Origin: Aquimarina algicola
GTDB taxonomy: Bacteria; Bacteroidota; Bacteroidia; Flavobacteriales; Flavobacteriaceae
Length of the DNA stretch: 64,000 nucleotides
Assembly: GCF_006443095.1 (NCBI RefSeq)
Contig: NZ_VFWZ01000005.1
Coordinates: 372,001-436,000, forward strand
Direction: 5' to 3'
The notes below the pieces were generated by a model. The model did no database searches. It was not told where the DNA came from and saw nothing but the letters and a program-made list of their open reading frames with translations. This document shows positions 1 to 8,335 of the stretch, piece after piece (within the stretch, counting starts at the first letter, position 1; each line of letters begins with the position of its first letter). The position numbers and the translations under genes are program-made.

Positions 1-198
1 TTATCCTTGCAAAAACACCTGAAGTATATTTTTCCTTTCATGGTAGTTTGGTCAATAATAGTAAGCTATAGTAGGATTTATGTTGGGGTTCATTATCCGG
101 GAGATGTTATTACCGGTATGGCTTTTGGGATTCTTCTTGGAACATTAGCGTATAAACTTCATGGGGTTTTAGTCAAAAAGTATGGCAAAGTTGTTTAA
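1..198 (+). CDS. PAP2-family phosphatase, C-terminal fragment
   Basis: The reading frame is open from the first base of the window, so the gene starts upstream and only about 65 C-terminal residues are visible. The segment [13 protein letters not shown] matches the third phosphatase motif of the PAP2 superfamily (SRxxxxxHxxxD), whose histidine and aspartate take part in catalysis. It is followed by a hydrophobic helix and a short basic tail. PAP2 enzymes are membrane proteins that dephosphorylate lipid phosphates such as undecaprenyl pyrophosphate or phosphatidate. The substrate cannot be told from this fragment. The stop is TAA and no clear terminator follows. Confidence 0.85.
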   Translation, partial: LSLQKHLKYIFPFMVVWSIIVSYSRIYVGVHYPGDVITGMAFGILLGTLAYKLHGVLVKKYGKVV

Positions 199-338
199 AA
201 ATCGTTCTTGATTTTACTCATCTATTTTGTCTTTTGAAACCTGCATAAGATATTATTTTTTGTTAAAACATGATAAATATCATTTTCTACTAGAAACAGT
301 GTTATTATTATTATAAAATATATCGCATATTTTTTGAT

Positions 339-734
339 ATGTTTAAGTTTTATTCCAAAATGAACCAAATGATTAAAAATATATATATACTATTTATATT
401 CATATTTATAAGTCAATTTTATGAAGAATGTTATAGTCAAACAACTATTAGTACTATTGTTGATATCGAAAAAGTTATAGAATTGAAAGCGAATGACAAA
501 GAACAGCAAGAAATGCTTATTAATTTTAAAAATAAATATAAAGCAGACAAACGCATTTCAGTAGAGGAGTTTCAAAATCACTATGAACTAATAGTGAGTC
601 ATGAAGGAAAAAGCGGTTATACAGGAGGAGCAGAAGGATATACAATGGACAAAAAAACTGGAAAAATAGAAATGATATGGCATGAGTCTCCTATGAAATT
701 ACCAGAAAAGAAAATTAGAAAAATACATCTCTAG
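339..734 (+). CDS. Secreted hypothetical protein
   Basis: This 131-residue protein has a basic, strongly hydrophobic N-terminus ending near CYSQ, which looks like an SPI signal peptide. A second ATG at 360 (MNQMIKN) would give a more typical signal peptide and may be the true start. The mature part is highly charged, with a glycine-rich segment near HEGKSGYTGGAEGY. I recognise no family. It converges with the penicillin-binding protein gene, leaving only 3 nt between the two stops. The coding frame is well kept, but the base composition is very AT-rich and expression is unproven. Confidence 0.6.
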   Translation: MFKFYSKMNQMIKNIYILFIFIFISQFYEECYSQTTISTIVDIEKVIELKANDKEQQEMLINFKNKYKADKRISVEEFQNHYELIVSHEGKSGYTGGAEGYTMDKKTGKIEMIWHESPMKLPEKKIRKIHL

Positions 735-737
735 GTT

Positions 738-2984
738 TTATTTATTTTTTCCAAATCGTTTCTTTTTTTTCTTTTTGCTAAAAAGCCTTTTTAAAAAACC
801 ATCTCTCTTTTCGGGTTTGCAGTTTAGATCTGCCAAAACATTTTCAGGTGTTTTTTCAAATGTACTTTTAGTAATAGGATCAAAAGTGGTATCCTGATTC
901 ATTTTTTGATATAACTTAGCAAAAATAGGTAATGCAGTATTTGCTCCTTGTCCCAGAGCGGTAGTTTTAAATCCAATGTTATAATTATCGTTACCCACCC
1001 AAGTCACTGTAACTAGTTTTGGAGTAATGCCTATAAACCAACCATCTTTATTGTCTTGAGTTGTTCCTGTTTTTCCTGCAATATCATTTGTAAGCTTATA
1101 GGTAGTCCTTAATCTAGCAGCTGTACCTGTATTGATAGTTGATTTCATCATTTCTAAAAGAACCTGTCTTGTGTAATCACTAAATGCTGCTTGATCTGAT
1201 ATTTGAGGTGTAAAAGAGGCTATAATATTTCCTTTTTTATCTTCGATCTTTGAAATGTAATATGGCGCTACGCTTTTTCCCAGATTTACATAACTTGCAT
1301 AAGCTCCTGCAAGCTCTTTAATCTTTATTCCATCGGTTCCAAGAGCCATAGCTGGTTTTTCAGAAAGCGTAGCAGTTATTCCTAACTTTTTTACTTGATC
1401 TACAACTTTTGGAATTCCAACTTTATTAAGCACTTTTACAGCAATGGTATTTACAGAAGAACTTAAAGCTTTTTCCAAAGTATAATTTAGGTGCGGATCT
1501 TCTTCTTTTGATGAGTTTTTTGGAGTCCAGTTATTTAAATCGGTATAGGTTATCTCTTTTGTAGAGAAATATGAGCATGGCTTGATACCATTTTCAATAG
1601 CGGTGGTATATACAAAAGGTTTGAAGGTAGATCCTACTTGTCTTGTGCTTTGCGATACGTGATCGTATTTAAAATAACGATAGTCGATGCCTCCCAAATA
1701 AGCTTTTACAGCGCCCGAAGAGGGTTCTATGGCAATCATTCCCATATTTAAAAATTTGAGGTAGTGCTGTAAACTATCGATAGAAGACATTTTTTTAGAA
1801 ATGTTCTTATTCCATCCAAATACTTCTGTGTCTTTTTTCTTGTTAAGAGAGTCTTTGATTTGATCTTCTGTTAATCCTTCTGAGATATATTTTTTATAGA
1901 TATCGAGTTCTTTAATGGCTTTATCAATAAGCTCTAGATTATTTTTCCATGGAGTATTAGTTCCAAAAGATCTCTCATATTCCTTTTGTAACGCCTTCAT
2001 CTGTTCTTTCATCGCTTCTTCTGCCAGAGATTGCATTTTGTGGTCTAAAGTGGTATGAATAATTAAACCGTCTTTATAGATATCATAAGGACTACCGTCT
2101 GGTTTTGAATATTTTTTTAGAATTTGATTTAATTCTTTTTTTACCTCTTCTCTAAAATAGGGAGCTAATCCTTGGTCATGATTAAAATATTGATAATCTA
2201 ACTGAATACTTTGATTCATAGTTTGATTCGCTTTATGATCACTTATATACTCATATTTTGCCATTTGTTTTAATACTACATCTCTCCTTAGTTGGCTTCT
2301 TTCAGGAAATAATCTTGGATTATAACTATGGTTAGCTTTTAGAGTTCCAATAAGTGTTGCGGCTTCGGATAGTGTAAGTTGACTAGTTGATGTATTGAAA
2401 AATTTCTGAGCTGCACTTTCTATTCCGTAGGTATTATCAGAAAAAGGTACTGTATTAAGATACAGCACAAGAATATCTTTTTTAGAATAAATATCTTCAA
2501 TTCTTTCAGCAACAAAGGATTCTTTAAGTTTATTGATAACTGTGCTCAATATGGGATATTTTTTTCTTCCGAAGAGATTTTTGGCTAATTGCAATGTAAT
2601 TGTACTGCCTCCTCCCGAGGATTTGTCCTGCAAAAGAATCGTTTTGAAAAATACACGTAATAAACTTGTGTTATCTACTCCATCATGTTCATAAAACCTA
2701 ACATCTTCTGTGGCGATAAGAGCATCAATGAGATGCTGGGGTAAGTCATTATAAGTAATGGGTTGTCTGTCATAGATATAATATTTTCCTATCAGATGAC
2801 CACTATCGTCTAATAGTTGAGTCGCTTCAGCTTGTTTTAGGGCACTTAATTCTTCTTTTGTCGGTAATTTCCCCCAAAAACCTAAATAAATGCTTGCATA
2901 AAAGCCAAGCCCCCAACAAAAAAATATTAGTAAACCTAAAAGTGGCCATTTGACCCACCATTTTCGTATTATTTGCTTTATCAT
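738..2984 (-). CDS. Class A penicillin-binding protein (glycosyltransferase/transpeptidase)
   Basis: This 748-residue bifunctional murein synthase polymerises lipid II and crosslinks the stem peptides at the outer face of the inner membrane. It has one N-terminal membrane helix (about 14-35). A GT51 domain follows, with EDVRFYEHDGVD (93-104, catalytic Glu93), GGSTITLQLAKN (125-136) and KLKE near 155. The usual ILExYLN motif reads ILVLYLN here. The transpeptidase domain has S452-T-F-K455 (SxxK), S510-V-N512 (SxN) and K638-T-G (KTG). The C-terminus is a lysine-rich tail. Length and domain order fit PBP1A/MrcA-type enzymes. It is probably transcribed alone: the BCCT gene upstream ends 46 nt before this start. 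Confidence 0.95.
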   Translation of the reverse strand: MIKQIIRKWWVKWPLLGLLIFFCWGLGFYASIYLGFWGKLPTKEELSALKQAEATQLLDDSGHLIGKYYIYDRQPITYNDLPQHLIDALIATEDVRFYEHDGVDNTSLLRVFFKTILLQDKSSGGGSTITLQLAKNLFGRKKYPILSTVINKLKESFVAERIEDIYSKKDILVLYLNTVPFSDNTYGIESAAQKFFNTSTSQLTLSEAATLIGTLKANHSYNPRLFPERSQLRRDVVLKQMAKYEYISDHKANQTMNQSIQLDYQYFNHDQGLAPYFREEVKKELNQILKKYSKPDGSPYDIYKDGLIIHTTLDHKMQSLAEEAMKEQMKALQKEYERSFGTNTPWKNNLELIDKAIKELDIYKKYISEGLTEDQIKDSLNKKKDTEVFGWNKNISKKMSSIDSLQHYLKFLNMGMIAIEPSSGAVKAYLGGIDYRYFKYDHVSQSTRQVGSTFKPFVYTTAIENGIKPCSYFSTKEITYTDLNNWTPKNSSKEEDPHLNYTLEKALSSSVNTIAVKVLNKVGIPKVVDQVKKLGITATLSEKPAMALGTDGIKIKELAGAYASYVNLGKSVAPYYISKIEDKKGNIIASFTPQISDQAAFSDYTRQVLLEMMKSTINTGTAARLRTTYKLTNDIAGKTGTTQDNKDGWFIGITPKLVTVTWVGNDNYNIGFKTTALGQGANTALPIFAKLYQKMNQDTTFDPITKSTFEKTPENVLADLNCKPEKRDGFLKRLFSKKKKKKRFGKNK

Positions 2985-3030
2985 AGTCCCAATCTTGACA
3001 TGATAACGTCTTAAACGTAAAAATATTAAG

Positions 3031-4545
3031 TTATTTATGTTTAATGTTGTTTTTGAAGTCTCTTATAAATAAAATGATCATAACCACCATAAGTAATGAG
3101 AATGGAAGCGAAGTAATGATCAATAATTTTTGCATGGCAATCAGTACATTAATATCTTCTTTTGCATTTCCTAACAGAATGATACCTATAGAAAAGATAA
3201 GTAAAATAATACTCCATAAAATACGATGTTTTTTTGAAGGAATTTGTTTTCCATTATCTGTAAACATACTCAATACAAAAATTGCTGAATCTAATGAAGT
3301 GACCAAAAAACTAATCAATAATATGATCGTTAATGTATTAATGAATCCTTGTATGGGATAATTTTCAAAAAATATAAATATAGAAGTGAATACATTATCA
3401 AACTGATCTTGATAAGTACCTAAATCATTAATGATGTCAAAGGCAGATTGTCCAAATGTGGTAAACCAAAAGAATGTTCCCAATGATGGAACAAGCAGTA
3501 CTCCTATTATAATTTCTCGTAGTGTTCTACCTTTAGAAATACGGGCAATAAAGATTCCGGTAAAGGGAGCCCAGGCTAACCAGAATGCCCAATAATAATA
3601 TGTCCAATCGGTTAAAAAAGTTTCTCCCGGATTATAAGCTCCATAAGCAATACTCAACGGAATAAAATCAATGATATAATGATAGGTAGCAGTAAAGAAC
3701 TGTGTGAATATAGCTGGGATATTACTTTGAAAAAGTACAAACAAAAGTAAACCGATCGTAATGTATATATTCCAGGTAGAGATAATTTTGATTCCTTTAT
3801 TAACACCTCTATAAACAGATATAAATGCTAAAAATGATATTAAAGTTAATATCAAAATTATTCCTGTGATGCCAAAGTCTATTTTTAGGACATGATTAAG
3901 TCCTCCTTCTATTTGAGTTGTACCTAATCCTATCGCGGCTACCAAACCGAAAACGGTAGTTAAAATAGCTAAAATATCGATTCCTCCAAAGATTATCTTT
4001 TTGGCTTTTGTAGACGGAATAAAGTTTTCTAAAGAAGAGAAAGCACTGCTAGAGAGTACCTTTTTTGATTTTACAAATAAGTAATATCCTATTGTTATTG
4101 CAAATATGGCATAAAAAGCCCATGCAGTAAATCCCCATTGATAGAAAGTGTATTCTAGAGCAATAGTAGTATTATCAATTGAGGTTTGTATGGGAGGATT
4201 ACGCATCATAAAAACAGGCTCTTGCACAGCTCTTAACAATATTCCTGCTCCCATCCCTGCACTGTATAGCATTGATATCCATGCTAATCTTGAAAAATCA
4301 GGTCTATCTGTTACTTTTCCTAATTTGAGCTTACCCCATTTTGATATTGCAAGAATGATGAGTAATAAAACACAGATTAAGCCTAACCATAAGTAAAATC
4401 TACCAAATTTTTGACGAATAAATACTGAAAACTCTTCTATTTGAGTATAGGTTTGGAGGGTAAAGAGATATAAAAAAAAGGAGAAAAAAAGTAATATTCC
4501 AAGAGAGAAGGATAGTAAAGCGTTTTTCTTATTGAAGAACTTCAT
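3031..4545 (-). CDS. BCCT-family transporter (betaine/carnitine/choline type)
   Basis: This 504-residue inner membrane protein has about 12 predicted helices. The family hallmark is clear: W-T-YYYWAFWLAWAPFTG followed by FIARISKGRTLREII, which matches the BCCT TM8 signature and the loop after it. The N-terminal region has the expected GAGILLRAVQEP segment. BCCT proteins move quaternary ammonium compounds such as glycine betaine, choline or carnitine with Na+ or H+, often for osmoprotection. The substrate cannot be assigned from sequence alone. The extended osmosensory C-terminal domain of BetP is absent: the protein ends just after the last helix in a short lysine-rich tail. No neighbour suggests a catabolic role. 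Confidence 0.92.
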   Translation of the reverse strand: MKFFNKKNALLSFSLGILLFFSFFLYLFTLQTYTQIEEFSVFIRQKFGRFYLWLGLICVLLLIILAISKWGKLKLGKVTDRPDFSRLAWISMLYSAGMGAGILLRAVQEPVFMMRNPPIQTSIDNTTIALEYTFYQWGFTAWAFYAIFAITIGYYLFVKSKKVLSSSAFSSLENFIPSTKAKKIIFGGIDILAILTTVFGLVAAIGLGTTQIEGGLNHVLKIDFGITGIILILTLISFLAFISVYRGVNKGIKIISTWNIYITIGLLLFVLFQSNIPAIFTQFFTATYHYIIDFIPLSIAYGAYNPGETFLTDWTYYYWAFWLAWAPFTGIFIARISKGRTLREIIIGVLLVPSLGTFFWFTTFGQSAFDIINDLGTYQDQFDNVFTSIFIFFENYPIQGFINTLTIILLISFLVTSLDSAIFVLSMFTDNGKQIPSKKHRILWSIILLIFSIGIILLGNAKEDINVLIAMQKLLIITSLPFSLLMVVMIILFIRDFKNNIKHK

Positions 4546-4832
4546 AACATCAGTTTGATTATAAATGTCTTAAAAACTTTCGAATAATGATACCTAAAGA
4601 AAGCAAAAAATTAATTGATTTTTTAAGGTTGATTTTTCAAAAGTTTCATTTTTTTTAGCTAGACTTGTAATAACAAATTACTCAGTGAAATTATACTTTA
4701 TCTAAATTAATAATGAATAGATATGATGTTTAGAACTAATATCTAATACCTTAATAAATAGAGCTAAACCGGTCGATTTTTCAAGACTTTGGAGAACGTA
4801 TTAACACAACTAAACACTAAACTTATATTCTT

Positions 4833-5114
4833 ATGAAAAGAGTAATTGTTGACTACAAAAAGCTTAATAAAGATATTTTGAATCTACTCGTAGAAAAATT
4901 TCCTGATGGTTATGCAGATAAAGACATAATTACATTCAAGAATCAACACAACGAGATAATTGAGGCGGTAGAAGTCAGAACTGAAGAAACTATTTACTTG
5001 GTTAAAATAAGTAAAAGACTTGCTGACACAATGCAGAATTTTGAAGATGATAACTCAAATGACGATGTGCCTGCGGGAGTGAGTCAAGATCAGATAGGAA
5101 ATATCGAAGAATAA
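4833..5114 (+). CDS. Small acidic hypothetical protein
   Basis: This 93-residue soluble protein starts with ATG after a 287-nt gene-free stretch. The N-terminal two thirds (MKRVIVDYKKLNKDILNLL, then a beta-rich segment ending YLVKISKRLADTM) looks like a compact folded domain. The last 25 residues are acidic and Asn/Asp-rich, so probably disordered. There is no signal peptide or membrane helix. I recognise no characterised family. The gene is convergent with meaB, 25 nt between stops. The clean frame and balanced codon use support a real gene. Confidence 0.7.
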   Translation: MKRVIVDYKKLNKDILNLLVEKFPDGYADKDIITFKNQHNEIIEAVEVRTEETIYLVKISKRLADTMQNFEDDNSNDDVPAGVSQDQIGNIEE

Positions 5115-5139
5115 TGATAAGACAGAGTTATTAATGATT

Positions 5140-6216
5140 TTACTGATCTTTCTGTAAGTTCAGAAGGTATCTTGCTGCCGTAAAAGGTGTTATCTTATGT
5201 TGTTGTACAGCTTCTATTTGCTCGTCTAGGGTACTTTTTACCTTTGGGTGATTGTAGAAGTTACTTTTTAGTTGTTCTTCTATAGTTTGTAATAACCAAT
5301 ATTGATTTTGTTGAATCCTGTTCTTTTCAAAAAAGCCACTTTTTGAAGTAATGTCTACATATTTTAAAATAATATTCCATATTTCTTGGATACCTTTATT
5401 TTCTAGAGCACTACATGTAAGCACTTCTGGAGACCAATTATTTTGACCCAGTGGATAAAGGTGTAATGCTTTTTGAAATTGGTTTTTGGCTTTTCTGGCA
5501 CGTATTTCGTTATCTCCATCTGCTTTATTAATAACAATAGCATCTGCCATTTCAATGATCCCTCTTTTTATACCTTGTAACTCGTCTCCTGCACCTGCTA
5601 GTTTTAATAATAAAAAGAAATCTACCATGCTATGTACAGCGGTTTCACTTTGTCCTACTCCAACAGTTTCTATAATAATAACATCATATCCAGCGGCTTC
5701 ACAAAGTATAATAGACTCTCTTGTTTTTTGAGCTACCCCTCCAAGAGATTTGCCGGATGGAGATGGGCGTATAAAAGCTTTTGGAGATTTTACCAGAGAC
5801 TCCATACGAGTTTTATCCCCCAAAATACTTCCTTTTGAAATGGTGCTGCTAGGATCTACAGCCAATACAGCAACCTTTTTACCCTTTTCTATTAAGGTAT
5901 TTCCTAATGCTTCGATGAATGTACTTTTACCAACTCCTGGTACACCTGTTATACCGATGCGAAGTGATTGATTTGCATGAGGCAGGCATTTTTCGACAAG
6001 TTGTTGTGATTTTTGAATATGATTAGGTTGGGTACTTTCTATCAAAGTAATTCCTTTACTTAAGGATGTAGTATCAGAAGTCAATATGGATTCAAATAAT
6101 TTCTCAACATTTATATTTTTTTGTTGTAATTGTTTAAACCGATTAATTGCTTTATGGTTTGTACTCAAAGGTACTTTTATAGAATCTTTGTTATTATTTT
6201 TCAAATCCTTGGACAC
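5140..6216 (-). CDS. meaB: Methylmalonyl-CoA mutase-associated GTPase MeaB (ArgK family)
   Basis: This 358-residue cytoplasmic G3E-family GTPase guards and loads adenosylcobalamin into methylmalonyl-CoA mutase. Visible motifs are the P-loop GVPGVGKST (91-99), a switch/base-III region ETVGVGQSE (183-191) and the NKAD guanine-specificity motif. The length fits the family. The start is GTG at 6216: an in-frame TAA lies just upstream and the next in-frame ATG would remove the P-loop. A TAAATTTG box lies 15 nt upstream (6232-6239), so the transcript may have almost no leader. The mutase subunits are not in the window, but a cobalamin adenosyltransferase is at 19.3 kb. Confidence 0.95.
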   Translation of the reverse strand: MSKDLKNNNKDSIKVPLSTNHKAINRFKQLQQKNINVEKLFESILTSDTTSLSKGITLIESTQPNHIQKSQQLVEKCLPHANQSLRIGITGVPGVGKSTFIEALGNTLIEKGKKVAVLAVDPSSTISKGSILGDKTRMESLVKSPKAFIRPSPSGKSLGGVAQKTRESIILCEAAGYDVIIIETVGVGQSETAVHSMVDFFLLLKLAGAGDELQGIKRGIIEMADAIVINKADGDNEIRARKAKNQFQKALHLYPLGQNNWSPEVLTCSALENKGIQEIWNIILKYVDITSKSGFFEKNRIQQNQYWLLQTIEEQLKSNFYNHPKVKSTLDEQIEAVQQHKITPFTAARYLLNLQKDQ

Positions 6217-6231
6217 AATAATGCTTTATGA

Positions 6232-6239
6232 CAAATTTA
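6232..6239 (-). promoter_or_regulatory. Bacteroidota -7 box for meaB
   Basis: On the minus strand these bases read TAAATTTG, an exact match to the TAnnTTTG -7 element. No good -33 TTG lies at the usual 17-23 nt spacing. The expected transcription start would be only a few bases before the GTG start codon at 6216. Confidence 0.4.
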
Positions 6240-6318
6240 GGTATTACTTTTAAGGGAGATATCATGTTTGTATATCAAAATAAAAACATGAATGCTTCAA
6301 TACAATTCATAGTTGACC

Positions 6319-6876
6319 TTATTGTATTTTGATAGGAATAGCTATTGCTGTTCTATCCCAAGAGAGGTACATAATGGTAAAATCTTTTGCATTTTCAAAA
6401 TATATAGAAAATTGTTCTTTTTCATTAAGTAAAGGCATAGTAGGAACTTCTATTGTGAGAACATCATATTGATCGTCTTTTTTTGGAGAGCCATCCATAT
6501 TAACTCCCCATCCATATGTTTTGCTGTTAAAAATAACCTTCCAGGAATTGGGATTTGGGATTGTCCAAAGTGTATAAGTTCCTGCTTTAAGTTTGGTACC
6601 ATCGATAAGTAAATCCTTATTTGTAGTAAATGTAGTCGCTTCATTAGCTCCAGTCCTCCAAACTTTGTTATAAGGGACAAGTTTACCAAAGATTTCTCTT
6701 CCTTTTTTGTACGGACGATTATAAAAGACTGAAAAAGTAGCTTCGTTTGAAGTGTGTGTTATTGTTTCTTCAGGACTATGTCTTTTGGTAAGTTGTTTTA
6801 AAATAAATGTTCCTGTAAAACCAATAACTATCAATCCGATGATGATAATTATAATTCTTTTCAAAAGTTTAGGCAT
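6319..6876 (-). CDS. DUF2911 domain membrane-anchored protein
   Basis: This 185-residue protein has an N-terminal membrane helix (about 6-27) with basic residues on both sides, then a periplasmic-type domain. The segments VFYNRPYKKGREIFGKLVPYNKVW, RTGANEATTF and KAGTYTLWTIP match the DUF2911 signature (SRPxxKGRxIFG...VWRTGANEAT). DUF2911 proteins are common in Bacteroidota and their role is unknown. Most carry a cleaved signal peptide; this one looks tethered instead. Its gene lies 102 nt upstream of meaB on the same strand, and a link between the two is not evident. Confidence 0.88.
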   Translation of the reverse strand: MPKLLKRIIIIIIGLIVIGFTGTFILKQLTKRHSPEETITHTSNEATFSVFYNRPYKKGREIFGKLVPYNKVWRTGANEATTFTTNKDLLIDGTKLKAGTYTLWTIPNPNSWKVIFNSKTYGWGVNMDGSPKKDDQYDVLTIEVPTMPLLNEKEQFSIYFENAKDFTIMYLSWDRTAIAIPIKIQ

Positions 6877-7191
6877 ATCCTGAGGTTTTTGAGATCAATA
6901 AATTTTGTTTAGAAATTCTAAAGGTAAAGCTACTACTTTTTTATGCTATTTGTTTGTAATTTTTTGATTGTTCATATAGACAAAGTAAATGATATTCAAT
7001 TATAAGTCGATGGATCTGTGTATATACTTAAAGTTTATATAAATTAATTGTTTCAAATATTTGTATTTCAGTGTTTTATTGTTTTGTTATAATTTTTATC
7101 AATAATTTTGCAACAGCAAAATTGTATTCACGTCTTTATAGACAAATACTTAAATTAATTTAATATCACTAACCATAAAGTATAAGGGAGT
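6877..7191. other. Divergent intergenic region
   Basis: This 315-nt AT-rich spacer separates the DUF2911 gene from the first ECF operon. It holds the ECF-type promoter described at 7109-7135. I see no open frame, tRNA or strong hairpin in the rest. Confidence 0.5.
7109..7135 (+). promoter_or_regulatory. Putative ECF-type promoter of the first sigma operon
   Basis: TGCAAC (7109-7114), 16 nt, then CGTCT (7131-7135) resembles the AAC/CGTC promoters used by many ECF sigma factors. It is close to the better matches at 11218-11245 and 11266-11293. The transcription start would fall near 7142, about 50 nt before the start codon. This placement suggests that the sigma factor drives its own operon. 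It is an inference from motif and position only. Confidence 0.5.
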
Positions 7192-7737
7192 TTGTTACAA
7201 AGCGAGCTAATAGAACAGTGTAGGACTAATGATCGTAGAGCACAGATGAAGCTTTATAATAAGTACTGTGATGCTATGTATTACGTTGCGTTGAGGTTTC
7301 TTAAGGACCCTTTTGAGGCAGAAGAAGCTATGCAAGAATCTTTTATTAAAGCCTTTACTAGACTTCATCAGTTTACAGGAGATGTAACATTTGGAGCTTG
7401 GCTTAAACGCATCGTTATTAATAAAAGTATTGATATGCTTAAAGCAAAAAAAATGAATATGGTTGCTATAAATGAACAGGTATTGACTACAGTAGAAGAG
7501 CAAAATGACTGGTCTGTATCTGATTCTGTAACCGTAGAAGAAGTAAAGAAAGCAATTGAAAAATTACCTGAAAAATATAGATATGCAGTCATGTTATTTT
7601 TGATAGAAGGATATGATCATAATGAGATTAGCGAAGTATTAGGGATAACACCTGTTTCCTCAAGAACTTTAGTACATAGAGGGAAAAAACAACTGCAAGA
7701 ACAATTAAAACATTTGAGAGATGGCACAGGATATTAG
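7192..7737 (+). CDS. ECF-family RNA polymerase sigma factor
   Basis: This 181-residue sigma-70 family protein has only regions 2 and 4. Region 2 covers LYNKYCDAMYYVALRFLKD and the helix EAEEAMQESFIKAF. Region 4 covers KLPEKYRYAVMLFLIEGYDHNEISEVLG with the recognition helix near TPVSSRTLVHRGKKQL. The start is TTG at 7192, since no ATG precedes the conserved N-terminus. An AGGGAG sits only 1 nt before it, too close to act as a normal ribosome site. The gene overlaps the next one by 17 nt. It probably controls its own operon through the promoter at 7109. Confidence 0.95.
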   Translation: MLQSELIEQCRTNDRRAQMKLYNKYCDAMYYVALRFLKDPFEAEEAMQESFIKAFTRLHQFTGDVTFGAWLKRIVINKSIDMLKAKKMNMVAINEQVLTTVEEQNDWSVSDSVTVEEVKKAIEKLPEKYRYAVMLFLIEGYDHNEISEVLGITPVSSRTLVHRGKKQLQEQLKHLRDGTGY

Positions 7738-8335
7738 AGAGCTTCTTAAACAAGACAAGCAATTACCTTCTGAAAGAATCAGAGAAGGGCATGAGGCTCG
7801 TTTTATGGCCAGATTGGAGCAAGATCTACCAGACAAGCCTAAGAGAATTTTTAATTACAAATGGCTCAAAGTAGCAGCAAGTATTGTTGTAATATTCTCG
7901 GTTTCTATGCTCGCTTTTAATCAGTTTAATGCAAACTCTGATCCAGCGATAGTTGATGTTGTGAAAGATGAACTTCCTGTAAAAAATTCTTCGGTAATTT
8001 TAGAAAAACAATCTTCTCCTTTGGCAGAAATTTCTCCGGAGTATGAACAATATGAAAGTAGTATTCTAACAAGTATCAAATTTCAATTATCTCAAATCAC
8101 TATAGATGATACCAACAAAGAACTGGTTGAAAGTTTTATGAGTAGATTGGATAATCTTGATAAGGAGTACCAAAAACTTAATAAAGAATTGATAGAAGTA
8201 GGGCCTAATGTACAAAGTGTAGAAGCTATGATGGAGAACCTGACGATGAGGCTATCACTTCTAAATAGATTAAAAGACAAACTAAAAGAATTGGAAAGTA
8301 TTGAAAATGAAAATTATCATGAGATACAAGCATAA
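7721..8335 (+). CDS. Putative membrane anti-sigma factor with coiled-coil periplasmic part
   Basis: This 204-residue protein begins within the last 17 nt of the sigma gene. It has a charged cytoplasmic N-terminus (1-48), one membrane helix (about 49-67), then an acidic external segment. Residues about 110-200 are rich in Leu/Glu/Lys heptads and look like a coiled coil. The layout, with sigma gene first and a single-pass partner overlapping it, is that of an ECF/anti-sigma pair. No zinc-binding HxxxCxxC motif is present, so it is not a ZAS-type anti-sigma factor. The role is inferred from gene order and topology, not from a recognised domain. Confidence 0.72.
   Translation: MAQDIRELLKQDKQLPSERIREGHEARFMARLEQDLPDKPKRIFNYKWLKVAASIVVIFSVSMLAFNQFNANSDPAIVDVVKDELPVKNSSVILEKQSSPLAEISPEYEQYESSILTSIKFQLSQITIDDTNKELVESFMSRLDNLDKEYQKLNKELIEVGPNVQSVEAMMENLTMRLSLLNRLKDKLKELESIENENYHEIQA

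Noticed and set aside
7185..7190. AGGGAG as a Shine-Dalgarno site for the first sigma gene
   Set aside because: It is 1 nt from the TTG start, too close for normal pairing, and this phylum seldom uses such sites.
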